The notes under the pieces were generated by a model, which was not told the DNA's origin, did not search any database, and was given only the letters and a program-made list of their open reading frames with translations. The position numbers and the translations under genes were made by a program. This document shows, one piece after another, positions 1-6,500 of a stretch of DNA of 12,026 nucleotides. The DNA comes from Candidatus Nanohaloarchaea archaeon (GTDB taxonomy: Archaea > EX4484-52 > DAOVKX01), in the NCBI GenBank assembly GCA_030631505.1, contig DAOVKX010000027.1, forward strand, positions 1 through 12,026. The letters run 5' to 3'. Position 1 is the first letter of the stretch, and the number at the start of each line of letters is the position of its first letter.

Positions 1-322
1 AATAAATAGAGCTCTTGTCTTTTTTGTTTAGAATAACTATGTCTGCCTGTTTTGTTTCTCGTCCAAATCTTATAGGATGTAGAACACGTATAAGTTCTTT
101 TGGATAAGCATAGTCGTCCATTAATTTGTCCAACACCAGTTGTTGAATAATCTCTTCTGGTTTGGCAAGTACTGTTTTATCTCTGATTAGGCACTGTATG
201 TATGGTTTTCCGTCTTTTTCGATGATTTTTTCTTCAATATTGTCTATACTCTCCTTTGAGAATAGAGTAATGTCATATTTATTGTCTGCCCTAACCAATT
301 CGGCAATTTTGAAGTTAGTCAT
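1..322 (-). CDS. Type I restriction-modification protein with HsdR-like N-terminal nuclease domain (partial, runs off left edge)
   Basis: Reading the minus strand from ATG at 322 gives 107 open codons that leave the window without a stop. The protein begins MTNFKIAELV, then has a region (about residues 38-107) resembling the HSDR_N-type nuclease domain that opens many type I restriction subunits and some HsdM-like methyltransferases: a conserved block around YIQCLIRDK (41-49), a helix with LVLDKL (62-67), HPIRFGRE (82-89), and the metal-binding strand ADIVIL with Asp94. The second half of the PD-(D/E)xK site (usually an EVK-type motif) would lie just outside the window. Start choice: GGAGG at 332-328 sits 5 bases upstream, and a TATA-like AAATAAATAG lies at 380-371. 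By family knowledge the full protein is probably an HsdM with a fused nuclease-like domain, or an HsdR; the catalytic part is not visible. It is an accessory gene, unrelated to the polymerase operon. Confidence 0.75.
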   Translation of the reverse strand, partial: MTNFKIAELVRADNKYDITLFSKESIDNIEEKIIEKDGKPYIQCLIRDKTVLAKPEEIIQQLVLDKLMDDYAYPKELIRVLHPIRFGRETKQADIVILNKKDKSSIY

Positions 323-370
323 CTTCCCCTCCACCTCTTTGAATGTTATTATTCGATCCCATTTTCCTGC

Positions 371-380
371 CTATTTATTT
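371..380 (-). promoter_or_regulatory. TATA-box-like promoter of the restriction-modification gene
   Basis: AAATAAATAG on the minus strand, preceded by an A-rich run, about 50 bases upstream of the ATG at 322. Initiation about 25 bases downstream would give a leader of roughly 25 nt that contains the GGAGG ribosome-binding site. Inferred from sequence only. Confidence 0.4.
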
Positions 381-462
381 TTTTCCCTGCTAACTAAAAC
401 TATTTCTGTATGTGTTATAAAAACAATCCATATATCCTATTATATTATAACGCTTATTAACT

Positions 463-846
463 TTATTTCATCCGGTCCCTCCACACTTTAACCCTCTCAA
501 GCCCTATCCTGTATTTCCTCAAAAACTCCTTCAACTCCCTTCTAAGCTCCATCGTGTCATTCCAGAACTCAAGCTCCTCCTTTCTCTTCTCCTGCTCAAG
601 CCCAATCATCTCGTCAAGGTGCTGGTACAGCGGGAATTTCCCCAACTCAAACAGCTCAGAATCAATCTTGTCAATAAACTTCCTGTTCAGCTCCCCCCGC
701 TCATCCATCCACCTGCCTATCTCCTCAATCCGGTTCTTCAGCAGGCCTATCTTCTCGGAAGTAATCTCCTTCAAAAGCCCCCTTCCCTCTATCCTGTTGT
801 CTAAGTAAGCGTACTTATCTCTTGGTTCGGGCTTTGGTTCAGACAT
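463..846 (-). CDS. Hypothetical charged helical (coiled-coil-like) protein, 127 aa
   Basis: I do not recognise this protein. It has 127 residues, no signal peptide and no membrane segment. After a Pro/Glu-rich start (MSEPKPEPRD) it is almost entirely Lys/Glu/Arg plus hydrophobic residues in heptad-like spacing (residues about 15-125, for example GLLKEI, KIGLLKNRIEEIGRW and MELRRELKEFLRKY), which suggests a helical bundle or coiled coil. Start: a TATA-like TTATATC lies about 25 bases upstream of the ATG at 846, so the message is probably leaderless or nearly so, as is common in archaea. The strong C-richness of the plus strand here means a G/C-ending codon preference that differs from the AT-rich neighbours. 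It lies upstream of the restriction-modification gene on the same strand (140-base gap, own promoter for the latter), so a functional link is possible but not shown. Confidence 0.65.
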   Translation of the reverse strand: MSEPKPEPRDKYAYLDNRIEGRGLLKEITSEKIGLLKNRIEEIGRWMDERGELNRKFIDKIDSELFELGKFPLYQHLDEMIGLEQEKRKEELEFWNDTMELRRELKEFLRKYRIGLERVKVWRDRMK

Positions 847-865
847 CCCGTAGAATTAGACAGGT

Positions 866-876
866 TAAGATATAAC
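866..876 (-). promoter_or_regulatory. TATA-box-like promoter for the 463-846 gene
   Basis: TTATATCTTAA on the minus strand, about 20-30 bases upstream of the ATG at 846, the spacing expected for a leaderless archaeal transcript. Confidence 0.45.
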
Positions 877-941
877 CCTCATGACTGCCCCCTGCCATTT
901 ATGCTATGCAACAGGCATGAATAGCACGCCGCAGGCACCAG

Positions 942-950
942 ATATTTTAT
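942..950 (+). promoter_or_regulatory. TATA-box-like promoter for the small ORF at 972
   Basis: ATATTTTAT lies about 25 bases upstream of the ATG at 972, again fitting a leaderless transcript. Together with the minus-strand promoter at 866-876 this makes 850-970 a divergent promoter region. An inverted repeat TGCTAT / ATAGCA (902-907 and 921-926) lies between the two boxes. Confidence 0.4.
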
Positions 951-971
951 GCGGGAAAGGGATTAGAATCT

Positions 972-1085
972 ATGGCAGAAGACGACAAAAACACAAAGGA
1001 AATACGGACACCTGAATGGGTCCGGCTTATCACGGAATTTCTTGAGAACAACCCAAAGGAAAAACGGAAAACCAGAGAGGCGTAA
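972..1085 (+). CDS. Small hypothetical protein, 37 aa
   Basis: An ATG-started ORF of 37 codons ending in TAA. The product is MAEDDKNTKEIRTPEWVRLI followed by a charged tail ending KRKTREA. It is hydrophilic with one short amphipathic stretch (PEWVRLITEFLE, residues 14-25). Support for it being real: a TATA-like box at the right distance for a leaderless start, a GGGAT motif about 9 bases before the ATG, and a normal amino-acid mix. I do not recognise a family; it is too short for a confident call. A new promoter-like box begins within two bases of its stop codon, consistent with a true gene end. Confidence 0.4.
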   Translation: MAEDDKNTKEIRTPEWVRLITEFLENNPKEKRKTREA

Positions 1086-1086
1086 C

Positions 1087-1095
1087 CTTTAAATA
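1087..1095 (+). promoter_or_regulatory. Strong archaeal TATA box
   Basis: CTTTAAATA is a near-consensus archaeal TATA box directly after the stop codon of the 37-aa ORF. A transcript would start near 1115-1120. The next recognisable element is the hairpin at 1145-1180, so the box probably drives a short RNA or a micro-ORF rather than the tRNA almost 400 bases away. Confidence 0.5.
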
Positions 1096-1117
1096 GTTCC
1101 TTATAGAAATATTAATG

Positions 1118-1185
1118 AGTAGAGTATACAACTGTTATGATGAGGCGCCGTATTTTCTATTATCTGCCCGGCCGGGGCGCTTTTT
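1118..1185 (+). ncRNA. Candidate small RNA (or 16-aa micro-ORF) with GC-rich hairpin and T-run
   Basis: From the expected start near 1118 the sequence runs to a GC-rich block: GCGCC at 1145-1149 pairs with GGCGC at 1176-1180, followed at once by five T (1181-1185), a terminator-like end. Inside the loop is a ten-base palindrome, CCCGGCCGGG (1167-1176). The GC content stands out sharply from the AT-rich surroundings. The same stretch reads as ATG ATG ... TAA at 1137-1187, MMRRRIFYYLPGRGAF. I cannot tell whether RNA or peptide is the product. TGATGA at 1138-1143 resembles a C box, but no matching CTGA D box follows, so I do not call it a C/D guide RNA. Confidence 0.3.
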
Positions 1186-1187
1186 AA

Positions 1188-1474
1188 TCAAAAAATCATA
1201 AAACATTTGTGAGATTACAGATTAAGGTCTTAGTTTGTTAATGTGAGTTCAAGGTTGTCTCACTATGATTTAACGCTTTTTTGAGTTATGCTTAAAACTC
1301 TTATTTCTCATGTGAACACTAAAAATAACCAAATTCAGGTAAAAAAACAGCAGAAACAACCATATACTTTATAAAGTTTTGTGATTATACTTTTAAGATA
1401 CTCGCCAAAATAACATACCGAGGTCAAAATATGCTTTACTCCTTGTTAGATGCCTTTAGACACTCATCAAAATT
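1188..1474. other. Gene-free AT-rich stretch upstream of the tRNA
   Basis: No ORF with plausible start or protein character and no recognisable RNA gene. It contains a TATA-like palindrome CTTTATAAAG (1367-1376) with nothing obvious downstream, and CTCAC (1259-1263), which can pair either with GTGAG at 1243-1247 or, extended to six pairs, with GTGAGA at 1209-1214. No other structure is apparent. Confidence 0.4.
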
Positions 1475-1484
1475 CTATAAAATA
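1475..1484 (+). promoter_or_regulatory. TATA box of the tRNA-Lys gene (and possibly the operon)
   Basis: CTATAAAATA lies about 40 bases upstream of the mature tRNA 5' end at 1516. Initiation about 25 bases downstream leaves a short 5' leader for RNase P to remove. It could also feed read-through transcription into rpoH, which starts only 22 bases after the tRNA. Confidence 0.5.
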
Positions 1485-1553
1485 ATGTATTAGTGTTATT
1501 GCTATAATACGGTGTGGACCCATAGCTCAGTCTGGAAGAGCACCGGGCTCTTA

Positions 1554-1608
1554 ATACGAGGGTGAAGCTTTTAACCAGACGGTTACTGCACCGGAATCTG
1601 TAGAAGAT
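1554..1608 (+). other. tRNA-Lys intron 1 (anticodon loop, position 37/38)
   Basis: 55 nt between A37 and the 3' half of the anticodon loop; because of an A at each border the boundaries can shift by one base (1555-1609). The exon bases TCTT (1549-1552, including the anticodon) pair with AAGA (1604-1607) in the intron, forming the four-pair central helix expected of a bulge-helix-bulge splice motif. The bulge next to the anticodon stem is less regular (C1548 opposite T1608-A1609). The intron body has a hairpin TAACC/GGTTA (1572-1576, 1581-1585) inside GGTG/CACC (1561-1564, 1589-1592). Confidence 0.8.
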
Positions 1609-1630
1609 ACCCGGGTGTCGCGGGTTCAAA

Positions 1631-1764
1631 ACGGCTGCAAAATCAGCCGGCGCTTTTTGGGTTTCGTGCTTCGCACTCAAGCCCAATCTTGCAGTCGGGG
1701 AATTCATCTTAAAATGAGGTAAGTTCCAATATATGTAATTATGCCTGATTTTGTAACGTGAAAA
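1631..1764 (+). other. tRNA-Lys intron 2 (T-loop, position 59/60)
   Basis: 134 nt. The splice motif is regular: T-stem of five pairs, three-base bulge AAT (1763-1765), four-pair helix TTCA (1625-1628) with TGAA (1759-1762), and three-base bulge AAA (1629-1631). Cutting after the second base of each bulge restores the exact T-loop TTCAAAT. The intron contains a perfect six-pair hairpin CGGCTG/CAGCCG (1632-1637, 1644-1649) and a second, imperfect one (1659-1684) with GTGC/GCAC around a TTC loop. No ORF for a homing endonuclease fits. A TATA-like sequence at 1728-1736 may promote rpoH. Confidence 0.85.
1728..1736 (+). promoter_or_regulatory. Possible RNA polymerase operon promoter inside the tRNA intron
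   Basis: AATATATGT within intron 2. Initiation about 25 bases downstream, near 1757, would give an rpoH leader of roughly 44 nt. This is the best TATA-like element close to rpoH; the alternative is co-transcription with the tRNA. Inference from spacing only. Confidence 0.3.
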
Positions 1765-1780
1765 TCCCGTTGGGTCCATA

Positions 1781-1787
1781 TTTTTTT
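1781..1787 (+). terminator. T-run after tRNA-Lys
   Basis: Seven consecutive T begin three bases after the discriminator base. In archaea such T-runs act as intrinsic termination signals. It lies just six bases ahead of the rpoH Shine-Dalgarno, so partial read-through would control how much operon message comes from the tRNA promoter. Confidence 0.45.
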
Positions 1788-1800
1788 ATCTGGTGATACA

Positions 1801-2043
1801 TTGAAGACATTTAATATACAAGCGCACGAAATGGTGCCAAAGCATGAAATTCTTTCGGAAGACGCTGTCAAAAGTCTGCTGGAGATGCTTAGAATAACCA
1901 GAAAAGAACTGCCAAAAATTCTTGAAAGTGATGTTATTGTGAAAGAACTAAACGCAAAAGAAAACGATGTAATACAAATCACGCGTAATTCTTCTCTTGT
2001 TGGAAAATCAATCTATTACCGGGTTGTTTTAAAAGAACAGTGA
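1801..2043 (+). CDS. rpoH: DNA-directed RNA polymerase subunit H (Rpo5)
   Basis: 80-residue small subunit of archaeal RNA polymerase, homologous to the C-terminal domain of eukaryotic Rpb5, located in the lower jaw of the enzyme near downstream DNA. The family signature is clear: HEMVPKHEILSEDAVKSLLE (residues 9-28), then LPKILESDVIVKELNAKENDVIQITR and the C-terminal SIYYRVV strand. Length is normal for the family (about 75-85). The start is TTG at 1801, supported by GGTGAT (1793-1798 region) a few bases upstream, an exact match to the archaeal anti-Shine-Dalgarno; the same SD-plus-TTG arrangement recurs at rpl30e. The stop overlaps the first codon of rpoB'' (GTGA), so translation is probably coupled. 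It is the usual first gene of this operon. Confidence 0.96.
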   Translation: MKTFNIQAHEMVPKHEILSEDAVKSLLEMLRITRKELPKILESDVIVKELNAKENDVIQITRNSSLVGKSIYYRVVLKEQ

Positions 2044-3539
2044 TTGACATGATTAGAAGTTTTTTAAACGAGTGCGTAAGCGGAGGCAAACTAGTGGAAC
2101 ACCAGATTAAATCATATAATGATTTCATAGACAAAAAACTGCAAAATATAGTCAATGAGCTTGGTGAAATAAAAATTGAACTTCCAACCAAAGAAAATCT
2201 GAAGATCAAATTGGGACGGGTGAAGGTAGGAAACCCAAGAGTAAAGGAAAGTGATGGTTCTGTCAGGGAAATACTGCCTTATGAGGCGCGGCTAAGGAAT
2301 TTAACGTATTCTGCCCCTTTACTAATTGAAATGACAATAATATTTGAAGATATTGAGCATGAAACAGAATTTATTTACGTGGGAGATCTTCCTGTAATGG
2401 TAAAATCAAACAAGTGCTATCTGTCAGGGATGGATAAAGATGAAACAATAAAAGCAGGGGAAGATCCAAAAGATCCCGGAGGTTATTTTATAATCAATGG
2501 CACCGAGAGAGTCCTGATTATGTCGGAGGACATAGTTACAAACAAAGCGATTCTGCAAAAAAAGGATGATACTATAAGCGTGCGGTTAGACTCCAAAAAC
2601 AGAGGGTATACACAGAGGCATATTTTTGAAAGAAAAGAAAATGGAGTTATAATATCAAAATTTGCAAATCTGACAAAAACGCCTATCCCTATAGTTGTTC
2701 TGATAAAAGCGCTTGGTCTGGAATCTGACAAGGAAATAATAGATATTATTTCATCCAAGACGGTTGATGTAGGGCTTGGTGAGTTGTATTTAAACATATA
2801 CGCTACAGAAGTAACCAACCAGGAAGAGGCATTTGACTACATAGGCAAAAAAATGAGAGTTATGCAAAAATCCCAGGTATTTGAAAGGGTTCAAAGAGTT
2901 CTTGATTATTACCTCCTGCCCCATCTTGGCCAGGAACCTTCAGACAGGCAAAAAAAGGCCAAGCATCTTATAAACGTTATGCACAAACTGTTTCTCCTGC
3001 AGAAGGGGTTAATAAAACATGATGATATAGACCATTACTCAAACAAAAGATTAAAATTGTCAGGCGACCTTCTGGAGCCTATAATCAGGGCTATACTAAT
3101 CGGAAAATGGGGTTTAGTTACCAGGTTACAGTATAATTATCAGAAAATGATAAAAAGAGGACGAAAATTACTGAAATTACAAAGTGTTATAACAACGGAC
3201 ATTCTTACAAAACAAATAATGAGATCCATGGCTGTCGGCAACTGGGCCGGAGGCCAAACCGGCGTAAGTCAAAGATTAGAAAGGAATAATTTTGTTAGAA
3301 TGCTTGGGCATCTGAGAAATGTTGTTTCTCCTTTGTCATCAACACAGGAACACTTTGATGCAAGGGAACTGCATGCCACGCATTGGGGGCGTCTGTGCAT
3401 TATTAGAACACCTGAAGGACAGAATATTGGCTTAAGGAAATTTCTGGCACTGGGTGCAGAAATAACAACAACAAGTTCTGAGGATGTAGAAACAAAGGTC
3501 AAAAATGTGTTAAAAAATCTGGGTGTAAATGATGAGTGA
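2040..3539 (+). CDS. rpoB2: DNA-directed RNA polymerase subunit B'' (Rpo2 N-terminal half)
   Basis: 499 residues, the N-terminal half of the split archaeal B subunit (counterpart of Rpb2 and bacterial beta: protrusion, lobe and part of the fork). Visible family landmarks: VEHQIKSYNDFIDKKLQNIV near the N-terminus, IINGTERVLIMSEDIVTNKAI (about residues 150-170), and the C-terminal fork block with RNVVSPLSSTQEHFDARELH, HWGRLCIIRTPEGQNIGLRKF. In the last block the normally conserved ETPEG reads RTPEG and the LVKN that follows reads LRKF. The listed start is GTG at 2040, overlapping the rpoH stop; ATG at 2049 is a serious alternative because GTGAT (2040-2044) would then be a Shine-Dalgarno. The end overlaps rpoB' by 8-11 bases. 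The split after the fork is the standard B''/B' position seen in methanogens and others. Confidence 0.95.
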   Translation: MIDMIRSFLNECVSGGKLVEHQIKSYNDFIDKKLQNIVNELGEIKIELPTKENLKIKLGRVKVGNPRVKESDGSVREILPYEARLRNLTYSAPLLIEMTIIFEDIEHETEFIYVGDLPVMVKSNKCYLSGMDKDETIKAGEDPKDPGGYFIINGTERVLIMSEDIVTNKAILQKKDDTISVRLDSKNRGYTQRHIFERKENGVIISKFANLTKTPIPIVVLIKALGLESDKEIIDIISSKTVDVGLGELYLNIYATEVTNQEEAFDYIGKKMRVMQKSQVFERVQRVLDYYLLPHLGQEPSDRQKKAKHLINVMHKLFLLQKGLIKHDDIDHYSNKRLKLSGDLLEPIIRAILIGKWGLVTRLQYNYQKMIKRGRKLLKLQSVITTDILTKQIMRSMAVGNWAGGQTGVSQRLERNNFVRMLGHLRNVVSPLSSTQEHFDARELHATHWGRLCIIRTPEGQNIGLRKFLALGAEITTTSSEDVETKVKNVLKNLGVNDE

Positions 3540-6500
3540 TATATATTTAGACGGCCGGTTTGCAGGAACATGTGATGATCCGGAAAAAATGATAAAAAGT
3601 CTTATAGATAAAAGAAGAAACGGCATAATAGCCCGTTCGATGAATGTTTGCTATCAAAAAGATAAGGATGAAATACAGATTAATCTGGATTCCGGGAGAG
3701 TTAGAAGGCCTCTGGTAGTTGTTGAAAACGAAAATGTGCTGCTAACAGATGAGCACATAAAGCAATTAAATGCAAAAAAAATAACGTGGAATGACTTAAT
3801 AAAAAAAGGTGTAATAGAATATCTGGATGCTGATGAAGAAGAGAATGCATATGTTGCCCTAAAGCGGGAAGATGTTACAAAAAAACACACTCACCTCGAA
3901 CTGGACCCTATCCTGGTATTTGGCGTTGCATCATCTACGCTGGCATATCCTGAAAGGGACCGGGGTGACAGGTTAAATTACGGCTCAAGAATGGCTGTTC
4001 AGGCCGTAGGGATACCTTCACATAATTATACAATAAGAGATGATACAACCTCTGACATTCTGGTTTATCCCCAGAAACCAATTGTGGAAACCGACAGCAT
4101 GGAATGCGCAGGAGTAAACAGCCACCCGATTGGTCAAAATCTGGTAATTGCCATAATGCCTTATTATGGCTACAACATAGAAGACGGGTTAATAATAAAC
4201 AAAGCTTCACTGGAAAGAGGTCTTGGCAGGTCAATAACATTTAGAACCTACTCCACTGAAGGACGAAGATACTGGGGAGGCCAGGAAGACGAGATAGGAA
4301 TCCCTGAAAAAACAGTAAGAGGGTACAAGTCAGAAGAAAGCTATAAAAAATTAGATGAAGATGGCATTATAGTCCCGGGAACAATTGTAGAGAGTGGTGA
4401 CATTCTTGTAGGCAAAACATCACCGCTGAGATTCCTTGGGATAACAAAAGAAATCAGAATGGGCATCCAGAACACAAGGGAAAATTCATTGACTGTCAAA
4501 AAGGGAGAGTCAGGCACAGTAGAGAAAGTTATTTTAACACAGTCAGGAGATGGAAACAAACTGATTAAGGTAGTTATCCATGAAACAAAAGAGCCCGAAG
4601 TCGGTGACAAATTTGCAACAAAGCATGGGCAGAAAGGTGTTGTGAGTTTAATCGTTCCTGAAGAAGACATGCCCTTTACTGCTGATGGCTTAACACCGGA
4701 CATAATAATAAATCCCCACGCTATTCCCTCAAGAATGACTGTCGGTCAATTGCTGGAGATACTGGCAGGAAAAACAGGCGCTCTGGTTGGGGAGAGGTTC
4801 AACGGAACAGCGTTTAAGGGGGACGAAGAGAAGATAAGAAAAGCTCTGAAAGCTGTTGGTTTCAGAGATGACGGAAAGGAAACCATGTATAACGGCATAA
4901 CCGGAGATAAAATTGAAAGCTCTATCCTGATAGGTATAGGGCATTACCACAGATTATACCATATGGTTTACAAAAAATTACATGCAAGGTCCAGAGGTCC
5001 TGTTGCATTGTTAACCAAGCAGCCAACAGAAGGAAGAGCAAAAGAAGGCGGTTTACGGCTTGGGGAAATGGAAAAGGACTGTCTAGTTGGCCATGGAGCA
5101 TCGCTGGTCCTCAAGGAAAGATTCGGCTCTGATAAAATCACTATACCTATATGTAAAAAATGCGGAATTGTCGCTATAGAAGATAAAATAAAAGGTAGAA
5201 TATCATGCCCTATATGCAAAGACAAGGAAACGGCACCTGTAAATATGTCTTATGCGTTCAAATTAATGCTGGATGAACTTCTAAGCATGCTGATTTATCC
5301 AAGAATTATTCCGGAAAATGAAAGCGGCGGAAATATGAAAGAAATAAAGTTTAGTTTAATGTCGCCGCAAATGGTAAAGAAGCTGTCTGTAATGGAAATG
5401 GACAGTTCGGAAGTTTATGATGCAGATGCTTACCCTATAGATGGGGGGGTAATGGACCCGAAAATGGGTGTGATAGACCCCGGTATGAGGTGCAAAACCT
5501 GCGGCGGTCGGCTGGGTGAGTGCTCCGGGCATTTCGGGCATATAGAGCTTGCCAAACCAGTTATAAACAGTTTCTATGTAAAAATCACAAAAAAATTATT
5601 AACCCACACATGCTCTAAATGCGGCGCTCTTCTGGTTGACGCAAAAAATATCCAGAAAACAAAAATAGATAAAACATGCTCTAAATGTGGTGAAAATCAG
5701 GAACCCATTAAATTTGAAAAGCCGTTGACGTTCAGAAGGAACAAGAGATTCCTGACAGCAGAGGAAATAAGAGAACAATTTGAAAAGATATCAAACAAGG
5801 ATGCTGAACTGTTGGGAGTTAGCGGCGGGCGGCCGGAATGGCTGATTGTTACGCTTCTTCCTGTACCGCCCATAACGATGAGGCCATCTATAACTCTGAC
5901 CGGCGGGGAGAGGAGTGAAGATGACCTGACCCACAAACTGGTGGATGTTGTCAGGATAAACCAGAGATTCGCGGATAATCTTGAACTTGGCGCGCCGGAT
6001 TTCATACTTGAAGACCTCATGGAACTGCTCCAGTATCATGTTTCCACATATTTTGACAACGAAATAAGCGGTTTGCCTCCTGCAAGACACAGGTCGGGCA
6101 GGCAATTAAAAACCATAGCGCAAAGACTGAAGGCAAAAGAGGGCAGGTTCAGGCATAATCTTACAGGTAAAAGAGTTAATTTCTCTGCAAGAACTGTGAT
6201 ATCGCCTGACTCAAATATAAGCCTTAACGAGGTTGGAGTTCCTGATGGAATCGCAAAGGAACTGACAATACCTATAAAAGTCACTGACAAAAACAAAAAG
6301 GATATTAAATCCTGTATAAAAAGAGGACCTAATGAAATCAACGGGGCAAATTATATTATCAGAATTGACGGGCTGAAGAAAAAGATTACGGACATCAACA
6401 AGGATACAATAGCAAAAGAAATTGAAACAGGAGATATTGTAGAAAAGCACATATCTGACGGAGATATTGTTTTATTCAACAGACAGCCTTCACTGCACCG

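Larger units (their letters stand above)
1516..1778 (+). tRNA. tRNA-Lys (anticodon CUU) with two introns
   Basis: The gene folds only if two insertions are removed. Acceptor stem GGACCCA (1516-1522) pairs perfectly with TGGGTCC (1771-1777), with A1778 as discriminator. D-arm: GCTC (1525-1528) and GAGC (1538-1541). Anticodon stem: CCGGG (1543-1547) and CCCGG (1610-1614); loop CT-CTT-AA gives anticodon CTT (1550-1552), lysine. Variable loop GTGTC. T-stem: GCGGG (1620-1624) and CCCGT (1766-1770), one G-T pair. Spliced T-loop is TTCAAAT. The spliced tRNA is 74 nt without an encoded CCA. Intron 1 is about 55 nt at the usual anticodon-loop site; intron 2 is 134 nt in the T-loop. A run of seven T (1781-1787) follows directly. 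The two introns make the gene more than three times its mature length, so standard scanners may miss or misread it. Confidence 0.92.

Noticed and set aside
162..491. 109-codon plus-strand open frame
   Set aside because: Antisense to the restriction-modification N-terminus and then intergenic; hydrophobic, low-quality protein. The minus strand has a promoter, ribosome-binding site and recognisable domain.
1137..1143. C-box-like ATGATGA suggesting a C/D guide RNA
   Set aside because: No D box CTGA occurs at a proper distance, and the flanks do not form the terminal stem of such RNAs.
1711..1748. Possible C/D guide RNA within tRNA intron 2, as in some archaeal tRNA-Trp introns
   Set aside because: CTGA is present at 1745-1748, but the only C-box candidate, AATGAGG, deviates from RTGATGA too much.
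1456..1779. 107-codon minus-strand open frame
   Set aside because: It runs across the tRNA-Lys gene and its introns; the tRNA structure explains the sequence.
2040..3539. Split of the B subunit as a frameshift artefact
   Set aside because: The B''/B' split at this place is standard in many archaea, with overlapping start and stop codons and a nearby GGTG.
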